A DNA stretch of 51,096 bases from an uncultured Lachnospiraceae bacterium. Its GTDB lineage: Bacteria; Bacillota; Clostridia; Lachnospirales; Lachnospiraceae. The DNA lies in contig CAJUDS010000017.1 of NCBI GenBank assembly GCA_910585345.1, forward strand, positions 1 through 51,096, in the 5' to 3' direction. This document shows positions 17,290 to 26,014 of the stretch, piece by piece. The notes beneath the pieces were generated by a model. It searched no databases. It was not told where the DNA came from and saw only the letters and a program-made list of their open reading frames with translations. Made by a program: the position numbers and the translations under genes. Positions within the stretch are counted from its first letter, which is position 1, and the number at the start of each line of letters is the position of its first letter.

Positions 17290-18801
17290 ATGAAAAAATT
17301 TTTTAAATTTTGCCTGCATGTGTTACTGCTTTTATCGGCCCTGTTAATGGCGCTTTTACTTTTGTGTGCATGGAAGCCGGAGCTGACGGAGCAGATTGCA
17401 GATTATCTGTATCCCGCCGGAGAGACAAAAATGCGGGTGGAAGCGCAGCCTGAAGCGGAGAGCGGGGAGCGGGAGGAAAGCGCCGCTGGGGAAGAGGCTT
17501 TTGGCGACGCGGCAGCGGACAGACAGGAAGCCGGCAGAGAAACGGAGATTTCCGCAGCGCCCGGAAACGGGGACGAAGAGCAGTCCGTGTACATAGCCCC
17601 GCAGGAGACGGACATCGCGGCGCCCGCGGAGGTGGCAGGCAAAAACGGCTATCAGGCAATCGAGGGAAATGACAGCGAGGTAGAGGAAGAAGAAGCCAAG
17701 GCGCTGGAAGAACAGCTGGACGTTGGGGAAACAGGGGACGGTCTGACGTTTGATCCCTTGTATTATCCGTATTATACGATGCTGGATGAAAACGGGCAGC
17801 ATATTTACAGGCAGATTTATGCCAATGCCAGGGCGCTGCATGCATCGTTCGCCCCGGTGGAACCGGTCAGGGCACAGAAACTGCGGGATATTATTTCCGC
17901 TGTCTATAACGATCATCCGGAGCTTTTCTGGCTGGATACGGCATATGCCTGCAAACACAGAGGAAACGGGCAGTGTGTGGAAATTGACCTGCAGTTTAAC
18001 AGAACGGCGGAAAATCTGGAAAGGGAAAACGCCGCTTTTGAGAAAGCTGCCCGGGATATGATTGCAGAAGCGGCGGATTTTGGCAGTGCATATGATCAGG
18101 AGCGGTACGTACATGATATGCTTGTGCATAAAGTGGATTATGTCAGAGATGCGGAGATGAACCAGAGCGCGTACAGCGCTTTGGTCAATGGAAGAACCGT
18201 ATGCGCCGGTTATGCCAGAGCATTTCAGTATTTGATGCAGCAGTTGGGCGTTCCATGCTATTACTGTACGGGATATGCGGGAGAAAATCATGCGTGGGAC
18301 ATTGTAAAGTTGGAAGACGGCTATTATAATGTAGATGTCACATGGGATGACACAGGTGACGGCACATATGACTACTTTAATAAAACGGATGACGATTATG
18401 CCGGAACGCATGTCAGGCAGGAATTGTCCGTCAATCTGCCGCCCTGCGGAGGCGGAAAGTACAGGACGGCCAACCTAACGGATGAAGATGCGGGTCTGCG
18501 GAGCATTGCAGACGCAGGATTTTCCGAAGATGATATTCTATATACGATGCAGGATTATTACGATGACTGTTATGCGGAAATTCTGCACAGAGGCCCCGGC
18601 AGTTATGCATTCAGCAATATATTGGAAGGCGGGCCGCTTTTTGAAGAGTGGGAGCAGGCATATGACGGCGAAGCATACAAGGAGGCTTATATGATACAGG
18701 CGATGCGCGCCGTAGGAGCGAAATCCTGTTATATTAATCTGACGATAGAAAAGCTGCAGCAGGACAGATATCTGATTACGCATGAACTGCAGCTACAGTG
18801 A
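17290..18801 (+). CDS. Membrane-anchored transglutaminase-like protein
   Basis: A 503-aa protein. Residues ~8-27 form a hydrophobic anchor (CLHVLLLLSALLMALLLL). Residues ~50-150 are a very acidic low-complexity linker, presumably outside the membrane. The transglutaminase-like cysteine-protease fold follows, with catalytic segments GRTVCAGYARAFQYLMQQLG (cysteine near residue 304), GENHAWDIVKL (histidine near 334) and YYNVDVTWDD (aspartate near 347). The triad is complete. Such proteins act as proteases or peptidases of the cell surface or spore in Clostridia. The start has a strong GAGGGGAGAG ribosome site. It may be co-expressed with the following lipoprotein gene. Confidence 0.85.
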   Translation: MKKFFKFCLHVLLLLSALLMALLLLCAWKPELTEQIADYLYPAGETKMRVEAQPEAESGEREESAAGEEAFGDAAADRQEAGRETEISAAPGNGDEEQSVYIAPQETDIAAPAEVAGKNGYQAIEGNDSEVEEEEAKALEEQLDVGETGDGLTFDPLYYPYYTMLDENGQHIYRQIYANARALHASFAPVEPVRAQKLRDIISAVYNDHPELFWLDTAYACKHRGNGQCVEIDLQFNRTAENLERENAAFEKAARDMIAEAADFGSAYDQERYVHDMLVHKVDYVRDAEMNQSAYSALVNGRTVCAGYARAFQYLMQQLGVPCYYCTGYAGENHAWDIVKLEDGYYNVDVTWDDTGDGTYDYFNKTDDDYAGTHVRQELSVNLPPCGGGKYRTANLTDEDAGLRSIADAGFSEDDILYTMQDYYDDCYAEILHRGPGSYAFSNILEGGPLFEEWEQAYDGEAYKEAYMIQAMRAVGAKSCYINLTIEKLQQDRYLITHELQLQ

Positions 18802-18950
18802 GAACAGACATAGAAAGACGGCGCTGCTTTGTACTGCGGTGCACAGGATAAGGGTATTTCTGCATCGTATTTCGCGTGTTTGGACAAAAAAGGCGCCAGC
18901 CGGGCGCAACAGACCGGCTGGTTTTGCGGTACAGGGAAAGGGAACCGGAT

Positions 18951-19511
18951 ATGAGAAAAGGAAGCATTATTTTGTTGACCATAGCAGTCATTTTGCTGAC
19001 CGCAGGATGCGGCAGAAGCAGCGTATCGGCGGCGCAGCAGACGGAATATGGCATGAAGGCAGCGGATTTTGGCAGTTACAATGTGCCTGCGGGATGGGTG
19101 AAGGCAGAACGGTATTCGACGGAAGATAAGATATTTTATGTACAGGAAGGAGAGGAAGAGGACGAGCAGCCTGATAATATTTCCATTGAATTCGGCCGTA
19201 ATAAATATAAGCTGGAAGAACATATGAAATTCCGAGATGCCATTGTAAAGCAACTGGCGATGCAGCTTTCCGGACGGCAGGACACAATGGTTTCCGGCGA
19301 GGGGGTATATACGGATCAGGAGTATATTATGTATGTGTTTACCATCGAAGAGGAAGAAAGCGGGATTATGACAAAGCAGTATTATATAGTGGATGATTAC
19401 CGGTATTGTCTGATCATTCTCACCAATTTTGACGGTTCCGGGGAAGCTGTCCGGGCAGCGGGAGAGATGGCGGACAGTTTTGTATGGACAACTGCGGCCG
19501 GTCAGGAATGA
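18951..19511 (+). CDS. Putative lipoprotein
   Basis: A 186-aa protein with a type II signal sequence: MRKGS, a hydrophobic stretch, and lipobox LTAGC, predicting lipid attachment at cysteine 18. ATG 18951 fits the signal peptide; a longer in-frame TTG reading from 18876 would hide it. The mature part is acidic and shows GSYNVPAGWVKAERYS, then a beta-rich domain ending GEAVRAAGEMADSFVW. This resembles the small lipoproteins in Clostridia that carry a PsbP/MOG1-like fold, but I cannot name the family. It lies 150 bp after the transglutaminase gene. Function unknown. Confidence 0.72.
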   Translation: MRKGSIILLTIAVILLTAGCGRSSVSAAQQTEYGMKAADFGSYNVPAGWVKAERYSTEDKIFYVQEGEEEDEQPDNISIEFGRNKYKLEEHMKFRDAIVKQLAMQLSGRQDTMVSGEGVYTDQEYIMYVFTIEEEESGIMTKQYYIVDDYRYCLIILTNFDGSGEAVRAAGEMADSFVWTTAAGQE

Positions 19512-19700
19512 CGGTGCTTTCTTTCAGACAGATATGGGACAGGCACCGTAGTTTTTCGGGAAAAAAGAGAAATTGCAAATACAATTGGAGATGATGCGGC
19601 AGATGAGACAGGGAAATACTTCCATATTTTTATAAAATAGCGATAATAAAGAAAGAAAAAGAAAAAAATGTAAAAATTTATATTTTTTTAGAAAAATATG

Positions 19701-19728
19701 TTGACAAAAGAAAAAAACATGCTATAAT
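19701..19728 (+). promoter_or_regulatory. Strong sigma-A-type promoter for the candidate ncRNA
   Basis: TTGACA at 19701-19706, 16 bases, then TATAAT at 19723-19728. Both hexamers match consensus exactly. An A/T-rich stretch precedes it. No good coding frame begins downstream, so it probably drives the structured RNA that follows. Confidence 0.75.
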
Positions 19729-19734
19729 GAAAAC

Positions 19735-20042
19735 ATACAAAAGAGAAACATTCATATAGATCAAATCTAATGAAAAGGAGGTACGGACCACCGAAAACGT
19801 AAGGCGAGAAACGTAAGAGAAAAAGAAAAAGTACTTGAGAGACAAAGAGTACAAAAAAGAGAAAACATTCGTTGAAGTACAATCGAAAAAGTCCGGTGCA
19901 GTTACATAAGAACCTCACTGCAGTACAGAAGTACAAAAGATAAAATTGGAAAGAGACGGGTGGAACAGAATAAGGAGGTACAGTCCATTGGATGGTATGA
20001 AGTAGAAGGAAGTATGTTTTAATTGAAAACATACTTCCTTCT
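19735..20042 (+). ncRNA. Candidate structured non-coding RNA, about 300 nt
   Basis: Between a consensus promoter and a 17-bp hairpin lies a 300-nt A/G-rich stretch with no ATG-led frame. Two near-identical blocks, AAGGAGGTACGGACCA (19775) and AAGGAGGTACAGTCCA (19972), mark the two ends. Possible stems are CGGAC 19784-19788 with GTCCG 19891-19895, or alternatively CCACC 19788-19792 with GGTGG 19959-19963; GTACT/AGTAC 19831-19852; TTCGTTG with CAATCGAA (one bulge) 19868-19887; and TGCAGT/ACTGCA 19897-19922. ACGTAAG is repeated at 19797 and 19811. The blocks look like ribosome sites but no start codon follows at proper distance. I cannot name an RNA family; covariance models, for example raiA, 6S and other Firmicutes RNAs, would decide. 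Confidence 0.55.
20004..20042 (+). terminator. 17-bp hairpin at the 3' end of the candidate ncRNA
   Basis: The arms 20004-20020 and 20026-20042 are perfectly complementary (17 bp) around the loop AATTG. The U tract after the stem is weak (CTGTTATATA), so termination may be incomplete and allow read-through into the LysM gene. The left-arm segment GTATGTTTT is also complementary to AAAACATAC right behind the promoter (19730-19738), only partly within the transcript. Confidence 0.6.
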
Positions 20043-20113
20043 GTTATATACTGTATCTATAGGAAACGACAAAAGTCGTTTCCCATCTATTGTTGGCAGT
20101 TGGGGAAATATGC

Positions 20114-21472
20114 ATGTACGAAAGAAAAGAGATCCTGACATCCTCATTGCTTTTTGTGACAGGACTGTTTTGTCTGGCGATTGCCCCCGTTGCCCTGTTC
20201 CGCGCGCTGGGACTTAGGACAGAGACGCAAGGCGGGAAAGCGGCGGATGGACAGATGGCAGAGCGGCAGCGTTTTGAGATCATTCAGGTGCGGGATAGCG
20301 GAAAGCCTCTATGGGAAAAAACGTGGGGTGAGGAAGAGGGGGAATCCATTGTGTACCAGTATGATTATTTTGCGGAGGAGCAGTGCTTAAAACAGGAGGA
20401 TGGCGCTGTCTGCGCGGATAATGTGGATACGATGCATCTGAATGATGTCTGGTTTTCCGTTCCGGCGGGTGGAACGAGGGGGTTTGGCGATCCTGTTTTT
20501 TCTTCTGCGCTTTTGACAAAGGCACAGCGGCAGGCGCAGCAGGAGTGGAATGAGCGTGACGCAACTTTGGTGCAGTATGAGAAAGCGTTTCAGAGAAAGA
20601 TTGAGCTGGCCAGAGAGATGATACGGGAAGGGTATCTGCAGGATTATCTGGTGGGGTATCTGCTACAGTATCCTGAGATCGATCCGGAGAAAAGAGTATG
20701 GACGCTGGAGTATATGGACGGTGGATGGACAGACCGGCCGGAAGACGGTGTGCGGTGGTGTGATCTGCGTTACAGATTAATAACGACGGCGGAAAATGGA
20801 GAAATTGTTGCGGTGGGGTGGCTGGAAATCCATCAAAGGAGTCTGGTTTCGGATCATACGGCCAGGACCGAGGTGAGCTGCGTGATGGACCCGGTTGGCA
20901 GCGGCATTGGGCGCTTATTGGCGGACGGTTCGTCAGACGGGGGAGAGATCCGGGTAGGCCGGGTGCATGGACAGAATTTTCCGGACGAAGCCACAGCGCG
21001 GGATTTTGTAGAGCAGCGGGGAGCGGCTCTGATGCTGCCGGAAGGAGCGGACCAGACGGTGCGCTGGAAGTATCGGCCGGAGCAGGGCTACTGGTATACC
21101 TATCTGGTGTGTGAGGGGAGATCCGCTGATTATGATATAACGATTGCCATACCGCTTATGACAGGGGAGGAAGACGGATGGTATGCGGCGTCCCGGATTC
21201 GGAAGCAGGCGGATAACAAGAGTGCGTGTGCTTATGCGTTGTCTGCAGTGATGCAGACACTGCGAATAACGCCGTATGTTTACTGTGTCCGGGAAGGCGA
21301 TACACTGACGGATATCGGGCGCAGGTACGCGCCGGATGAAAGACCGCATGATGCGGTCTGCCGTATTGCGGAGCGAAACGGCATAGACAATCCGGATCTC
21401 ATTTATCCGGGGCAGCGGCTTATCCTGCCGGAGGATTATACGGGGAAGGCGTGGAAGGCGGGTCTTCAATGA
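20114..21472 (+). CDS. Membrane-anchored protein with C-terminal LysM domain
   Basis: A 452-aa protein. An N-terminal hydrophobic segment (ILTSSLLFVTGLFCLAIAPV) anchors it. The middle ~330 residues are an extracellular region with no family I recognise, acidic and rich in Trp and Tyr. The last ~55 residues are a LysM peptidoglycan-binding domain: YCVREGDTLTDIGRRYAPDE, then IAERNGIDNPDLIYPGQRLILP. ATG 20114 follows GGGGAAA; an upstream in-frame TTG at 20090 is less likely. It probably binds the cell wall or spore cortex. It lies downstream of the candidate ncRNA and 130 bp before the GH3-like gene. Confidence 0.8.
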   Translation: MYERKEILTSSLLFVTGLFCLAIAPVALFRALGLRTETQGGKAADGQMAERQRFEIIQVRDSGKPLWEKTWGEEEGESIVYQYDYFAEEQCLKQEDGAVCADNVDTMHLNDVWFSVPAGGTRGFGDPVFSSALLTKAQRQAQQEWNERDATLVQYEKAFQRKIELAREMIREGYLQDYLVGYLLQYPEIDPEKRVWTLEYMDGGWTDRPEDGVRWCDLRYRLITTAENGEIVAVGWLEIHQRSLVSDHTARTEVSCVMDPVGSGIGRLLADGSSDGGEIRVGRVHGQNFPDEATARDFVEQRGAALMLPEGADQTVRWKYRPEQGYWYTYLVCEGRSADYDITIAIPLMTGEEDGWYAASRIRKQADNKSACAYALSAVMQTLRITPYVYCVREGDTLTDIGRRYAPDERPHDAVCRIAERNGIDNPDLIYPGQRLILPEDYTGKAWKAGLQ

Positions 21473-21605
21473 GCTGCGGCAGGGGATGTTTGCCGCGGCA
21501 CCATCCGGAAATATTCTGTAAAATTTTAGCATATTGTTATCAACAAAATGCGGAAAGTCAAAGAGATCATATTACAAAAAATACAGTACAGTGAGAGGAA
21601 AGGAT

Positions 21606-22499
21606 ATGGCAAAAGAGAGAGGAACTGCAGGATTGTCAAGCAGGGAACGCAGGAGAAAGAGAAGGGTGCGCAACCAGATACTGGCCCGGGTGACAATGGC
21701 GGTCCTGCTGGTCTGCGCCGCGGGGGGATTGTTTTTTGCGGGCAGATATGTGGTCGGGCTGATTGCCGACAGGCGTCAGGAAAAAGAGTTTGCCAAGGCA
21801 ATGGCGGCTATGGAGGAAACAGGCGCACAGGAGACGGCAGAGAAGGAGACGGAAGAGGCGGATGATGCCTATACGGAAGACGACCGCATGGAAGATATGA
21901 TCGAAGCAAGCATTGCAGATATGCCATTGGAAGACCGGATCGGAGGATTGTTTTTGACGACGCCGGAAGCGCTGACCGGAACGGATCTGGCTACCAGGGC
22001 GGGAGAGGGAACGGAGGCCGCTCTGGCTGCGTATGCGGTGGGCGGGCTTGTGTACGCCGCGTCGAATGTACAGTCTGCACAGCAGTTTACGGATATGATT
22101 ACGGACACAATTCCCAAAAGTAAGTATCATCTGTTTTTTGTATTGGACGGCACGGCGGATATTTTGACAGATGATTTGTCGGTGTATGGCATAAATATGG
22201 AGTTTGCCGGTAAAGATGACGGTTCCGATACGTTCCGTACGGTGACGCTGCCTTCCCTTTTGGGCGACGGACAGGAGGATGGTCTTGTGACAGTGCAGGT
22301 TGGCGGAGAAGAGGAAGAGATGGCGGACGCCTGTATAGAGGCGTGGCAGAACGGCGCCGATCTGCTTTATGTAAAGGAGGGGTTTCAGAGCGCGTATGAA
22401 GGGATGGTAGAAAAGATCAGCGGCAATGCAGAGCTGGAAGAAAAGGTCAAAGAGTCTCTGGAAAAGATTTACCGTGTAAAGTACCGTAACCAGTTGTAA
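21606..22499 (+). CDS. Degenerate GH3 (NagZ-like) protein with N-terminal anchor
   Basis: A 297-aa protein. Residues 1-35 are basic (SSRERRRKRRVRNQ), then a transmembrane helix (VTMAVLLVCAAGGLFFAG) and an acidic linker to ~105. The segment MPLEDRIGGLFLTTPEALTG through AYAVGGLVYAASNVQSAQQF is the characteristic beginning of glycoside hydrolase family 3 beta-N-acetylhexosaminidases. What follows is only ~150 residues and lacks the expected substrate-binding and His/Asp catalytic segments. It therefore looks like a non-enzymatic or eroded derivative, though the frame is intact. AGGAAAGG precedes ATG 21606. It sits next to a LysM protein, fitting a cell-wall binding or regulatory role. Confidence 0.65.
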   Translation: MAKERGTAGLSSRERRRKRRVRNQILARVTMAVLLVCAAGGLFFAGRYVVGLIADRRQEKEFAKAMAAMEETGAQETAEKETEEADDAYTEDDRMEDMIEASIADMPLEDRIGGLFLTTPEALTGTDLATRAGEGTEAALAAYAVGGLVYAASNVQSAQQFTDMITDTIPKSKYHLFFVLDGTADILTDDLSVYGINMEFAGKDDGSDTFRTVTLPSLLGDGQEDGLVTVQVGGEEEEMADACIEAWQNGADLLYVKEGFQSAYEGMVEKISGNAELEEKVKESLEKIYRVKYRNQL

Positions 22500-22526
22500 A
22501 AAAGTAGAAAATATTGAAAAAAATAT

Positions 22527-22555
22527 TTGACAAAATGAGAAACATATAGTATAGT
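22527..22555 (+). promoter_or_regulatory. Promoter of tRNA-Gly
   Basis: TTGACA at 22527-22532, 17 bases, then TATAGT at 22550-22555. Transcription should start near 22562, about 25 bases before the mature tRNA. Confidence 0.7.
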
Positions 22556-22585
22556 ATAAATTGTCCGGTGGACAACGGACAATGC

Positions 22586-22657
22586 GCACGAGTGGCTCAG
22601 TGGTGGAGTATCGCCTTGCCAAGGCGAGGGTCGCGGGTTCGAATCCCGTCTCGTGCT
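22586..22657 (+). tRNA. tRNA-Gly (anticodon GCC)
   Basis: A 72-nt cloverleaf. The acceptor stem is GCACGAG/CTCGTGC, the D stem GCTC/GAGT, the anticodon stem TCGCC/GGCGA around loop TTGCCAA with anticodon GCC, and the T arm GCGGG-TTCGAAT-CCCGT, with discriminator T. CCA is not encoded. It has its own promoter and terminator, so it is a single-gene unit. No integrated element is seen at its 3' end. Confidence 0.96.
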
Positions 22658-22660
22658 TAT

Positions 22661-22688
22661 AAAAAGTCTTGCTTTTGCAGGATTTTTT
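22661..22688 (+). terminator. Rho-independent terminator of tRNA-Gly
   Basis: The stem TCTTGC/GCAGGA (22667-22672 with 22677-22682, one G-T pair) encloses TTTT. It is preceded by an A run and followed by TTTTTT, just after the tRNA. Confidence 0.7.
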
Positions 22689-22739
22689 ATTTTTCTGCCA
22701 TATTTCGCGCCGCGTAGTTTGGTAAAACAGTATAGATAG

Positions 22740-22775
22740 CGGAAACAGTGCACTTCGCAGTGTTTCCGTTTTTTT
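22740..22775 (+). terminator. Second hairpin terminator after tRNA-Gly
   Basis: The arms CGGAAACA (22740-22747) and TGTTTCCG (22761-22768) pair perfectly and are followed by seven T. It stops plus-strand transcription before the convergent aldo/keto reductase gene. Between it and 22975 lies GC-rich sequence with GCGGCGGGCAGG repeated at about 22829 and 22908 and no gene. Confidence 0.65.
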
Positions 22776-22975
22776 ATGCGCAGGCCCATGCAGAAGAAAT
22801 ATGCCGCGAAGGCGGCGCACGGGGCCGCGCGGCGGGCAGGGGAAATCGCCCCTACTCGATTGCGCAGACCCGCATAGGAAAGTTTGCTGCCGGTCTGCGC
22901 ACGGGCTGTGCGGCGGGCAGGAAAATTCTCACTGCCTGCTTATTTTTCTGCGTTTGCCATAAACCGCTGCGGCTG

Positions 22976-23965
22976 TCAGGCAAGGATCCGGTCGATTTGT
23001 TCGCGCTCCTGCGCGCTGAACTGCGTATTGGCAAGCATACCGATGTTATCGATGATCTGGGATGGTCTGGAAGCGCCGATTAAGACGCTGGTAATATCTT
23101 TGTCGCGCAGTATCCAGGCCAGCGCCATTTGCGCAAGGCTTTGACTGCGTTCTTTTGCGATTGCATTCAGAGAGCGGATTTTGCTCAGTGTTTTTTCGTT
23201 TACGGCGTCCTCTTTCAGAAAACGTCCGTCTGTACGGATACGGCTGTCCTGCGGGATTCCGTGCAGATAGCGGTTTGTCAGAAGGCCCTGCGCCAGCGGA
23301 GAAAAGGTAATAACGCCGATGCCGTTTTCCGCAGCATAGCTTTTGAAACCGTCTTTTTCGATATCGCGGACCAGCAGAGAGTATTTTCTTTGATTGATGA
23401 TAAAGGGAGTGCCCAGTTCCCGGAACAAAGCGGCGATGGCGATCGTTTGTTCTTTGTTGTAATTTGAGATGCCGACATACAGGGCTTTTCCGCTTTTGAC
23501 AATGCCGTCGAGAGCTCTGGCTGTCTCTTCCAGCGGCGTGTGTGGATCCGGCCTGTGATGGTAAAAAATGTCCACATAATCAAGCCCCATTCTTGACAGG
23601 CTCTGGTCAAGGCTGGCCACAAGATATTTTTTGCTGCCCCAGTTTCCGTAAGGACCGGGCCACATGTCATAGCCTGCTTTGGTAGAGATGACCAGCTCGT
23701 CCCGGTAGGGACCGAACGTTTTTTTCAGGATACGGCCGAAATTTTCTTCTGCGGCGCCGGGAACGGGGCCGTAATTATTTGCCAGATCAAAATGGGTAAT
23801 GCCATTGTCGAAGGCTGTCCGGCACAGCTCTGTCATAGTATCGAGACTGGCGTTGGAGCCGAAATTGTGCCATAAGCCGAGAGATACGGCGGGCAGCAGC
23901 AGTCCGCTTGCGCCGCAGCGGTTATACTGCATATGTTCATAACGTGTTTCTTTTGCGGTATACAT
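22976..23965 (-). CDS. Aldo/keto reductase (YghZ/MgrA-like)
   Basis: A 329-aa NADPH-dependent aldo/keto reductase. Signatures in order are GLWHNFGSN, FDLANNYGPVPGAAEENFGR with the catalytic Asp and Tyr, VISTKAGYDMWPGPYGNWGS with the Lys, and LDYVDIFYHHRPDPHTPLEE with the His. FSPLAQGLLTNRYL and SVLIGASRP in the cofactor site follow. The GP-rich insertion after the Lys and the overall pattern fit the YghZ/MgrA subgroup, which reduces aldehydes such as methylglyoxal or L-glyceraldehyde 3-phosphate. The minus-strand start 23965 is set by AGGAGGTG; an upstream extension to 24034 lacks support. It lies 65 bp downstream of the DUF4062 gene on the same strand, so the two probably share a transcript. 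Confidence 0.92.
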   Translation of the reverse strand: MYTAKETRYEHMQYNRCGASGLLLPAVSLGLWHNFGSNASLDTMTELCRTAFDNGITHFDLANNYGPVPGAAEENFGRILKKTFGPYRDELVISTKAGYDMWPGPYGNWGSKKYLVASLDQSLSRMGLDYVDIFYHHRPDPHTPLEETARALDGIVKSGKALYVGISNYNKEQTIAIAALFRELGTPFIINQRKYSLLVRDIEKDGFKSYAAENGIGVITFSPLAQGLLTNRYLHGIPQDSRIRTDGRFLKEDAVNEKTLSKIRSLNAIAKERSQSLAQMALAWILRDKDITSVLIGASRPSQIIDNIGMLANTQFSAQEREQIDRILA

Positions 23966-24030
23966 GATGCACCTCCTGATTTTGTGCCCGGGACGAAACG
24001 CCTGCCGGGCGGCTGTTTTTAGAGCGGCGG

Positions 24031-25854
24031 TCAAACGGTCGTTTCGTTTGTTTCCGGCCGACGCTCTGCGCGGGAACGGACTGCATGCGGGGATTTCTCC
24101 GATTGGCAGTCGGGATCACGGAAAAGGACGTCGGGCACCGCACACAACATTTCTTCTACATAGCTGTGATAGGGTTCCCATACGGGGGCGGTGTAGATGA
24201 GCGGATAGACGCCGAAGGCAATATAATGTGCCGCTTTCCGCAGCGCCTGTTCGGGGGAACATACACATACCATCTGTCCAAAGCGCTGGTCCTTCCATAG
24301 CTGCGCGGCGACAAAGCATTCATCGGCGGAGTTATAGACGCCGGCGCTCCCTTTGTAAGCTTTATTTTCCGCTTCGCCGTATATATGATTTTCCAAAATC
24401 CCCTGTTGGCGCAGATAGGCTGTGCCTGCTGCGCTTAAGGATACCTTGTCGGCTATTCCGCCTTGCATATGCAGACTGCCGGGCACATAGAGACGGCAGT
24501 CGATTTCTTTGTGCCGGTAGGAATGATACAGGCTGACTGCCATATCCAACCGCCCGGCAAATTCTGCATCCGGCGTACCGTCGGTCTTCAGGGGATGCTG
24601 TGCGGCAATTTCAATCAGGCAGCGGTCTCCGTAACGTTTCCTGGCCTGTTGTACGGCATTCCTTGCGCCGCGCAGTTTTTCTTCCCAGAAGTTTAGGGCA
24701 GTGCGCCGCTCCAGATAAAAATAAGACGGCGTCTTGTTATCCCGGAAGTTGATAATGTCTCTGCGTTCTGCCGCCAATTCCCATAACCGGTCGAAATGCA
24801 GATTTGCGAGTTCGGCCAGTGTTTTCGGCCGCTGTGTCTGCGGATCTGCAGTCTGGCAGCCAAGTGACAATGATTCGTTGGAAGCCTTAAAGGGAGGCAT
24901 TGTCATGGTGAGCCAGGACCAGATCCGGTTTTCACTGTCAATGCAGATGATTTCGGTCTGGCGCAGGAGCGTGTAAGAACAGCCGATAGAGATGGAACCA
25001 TGATTTCCGGCAAGCTGCAGACTGCGCCTTAAATAGCCCATGGCATCGTCAAATTCTTTGTGAATGGGTTCTGTTTTGGGATCGCGTCCTTCTATCTGCA
25101 GGACGTCTTCCAGAAAGTCGGAACCAGGATTTGGCAGAAGAAATTTCAGCTCGCCATGGCTGCGCAGCATCTCCGCAAGATCGGCGCAGTGCAGGGCAAG
25201 AAAAGCGCGGCCGGATGTGGCCAGTATTTTTACGGATTTGGCTGTCCGGATTTTTTCTCTTAAAATGTCTTCCGGGGCATTTTCGATCTGCATATGCGTA
25301 ATGCCGAGTGGATGCGTGGCCTGGGCGGCCTGATAAAACGTCTCTTTTTCCTGCAGTTTGTCTTTGTAATATAGATTTAACTGCTCCAGGAACCGGATGC
25401 CGAGTTCCGTACAGTCTTTGTAGGATGTAACCAGCACATGCTTTTCATGAAGCGTGTCAACGAAATCAAGCAGTTGACGATAAGAACGGTCGTCGGCACT
25501 TGGCGGTGTCTCAGGATGCAGCCGGTAGACAAATACCTGCTTCCCGTCTTTGAGCGCGGTGAGTATCTCTTTTGCGGTTCCGGACGGGTATCTGCCTGTC
25601 TTTGTGCCGATATGGGTGCGGAAGACGGCTACCAGAAAGTCGCAGGAAGCAACCATATCATCAATAGCGGACTGCAGTTGCTTTCCCGATGGGAAAAAGA
25701 CGTCAGAATCCCATCTTGCCGATAAAATTCGGGTGCCGGAATCCCGATGGGCGCGGTTGAACTTGTCAACGGTTTTGCGGATCGCATCAATCTCGTCCGC
25801 TACGTCCCCGGGAGATGAAATAAACATGTCGTATGAGGCAACGATTTTGGGCAT
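24031..25854 (-). CDS. DUF4062 protein with a YdcF/DUF218-like C-terminal domain
   Basis: A 607-aa cytoplasmic protein. Residues 1-150 are a DUF4062 domain: YDMFISSPGDVADEIDAIRK, then WDSDVFFPSGKQLQSAIDD, a TIR-like Rossmann fold common in putative defence and signalling proteins. Residues ~185-330 include REKIRTAKSVKILATSGRAF and KFLLPNPGSDFLEDV, a pattern seen in proteins that pair DUF4062-like sensors with a phospholipase-D-like middle domain. Residues ~415-570 resemble DUF218/YdcF: RLDMAVSLYHSYRHKEID, then KVSLSAAGTAYLRQQGILEN and VYNSADECFVAAQLWK. AGGAGGA lies upstream of the start. The DUF4062 call is firm; the C-terminal call is from pattern only. It may be a stand-alone defence or stress effector, co-transcribed with the aldo/keto reductase. 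Confidence 0.7.
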   Translation of the reverse strand: MPKIVASYDMFISSPGDVADEIDAIRKTVDKFNRAHRDSGTRILSARWDSDVFFPSGKQLQSAIDDMVASCDFLVAVFRTHIGTKTGRYPSGTAKEILTALKDGKQVFVYRLHPETPPSADDRSYRQLLDFVDTLHEKHVLVTSYKDCTELGIRFLEQLNLYYKDKLQEKETFYQAAQATHPLGITHMQIENAPEDILREKIRTAKSVKILATSGRAFLALHCADLAEMLRSHGELKFLLPNPGSDFLEDVLQIEGRDPKTEPIHKEFDDAMGYLRRSLQLAGNHGSISIGCSYTLLRQTEIICIDSENRIWSWLTMTMPPFKASNESLSLGCQTADPQTQRPKTLAELANLHFDRLWELAAERRDIINFRDNKTPSYFYLERRTALNFWEEKLRGARNAVQQARKRYGDRCLIEIAAQHPLKTDGTPDAEFAGRLDMAVSLYHSYRHKEIDCRLYVPGSLHMQGGIADKVSLSAAGTAYLRQQGILENHIYGEAENKAYKGSAGVYNSADECFVAAQLWKDQRFGQMVCVCSPEQALRKAAHYIAFGVYPLIYTAPVWEPYHSYVEEMLCAVPDVLFRDPDCQSEKSPHAVRSRAERRPETNETTV

Positions 25855-26014
25855 TTTTCCTCCTTGTATACTGCAGCCGGAGTGCGCATCCTGTCTGTCG
25901 GCGGCAGCCTGTTTGTTTTGTTTGCACAGATGCTTTCAATATTTTACCTGATTTGTGGGCAATTGACAATGTCGGATATTTTTGGATTTCTCCATTTCTT
26001 CACAAACTGAATAC

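Noticed and set aside
17303..18411. Long open frames on the minus strand of the transglutaminase gene
   Set aside because: They are shadows caused by high GC and the repetitive acidic linker on the plus strand; the plus-strand frame has a full catalytic triad.
22586..22975. Integration at the 3' end of tRNA-Gly
   Set aside because: No second copy of the tRNA 3' end is present nearby, and two terminators directly follow.
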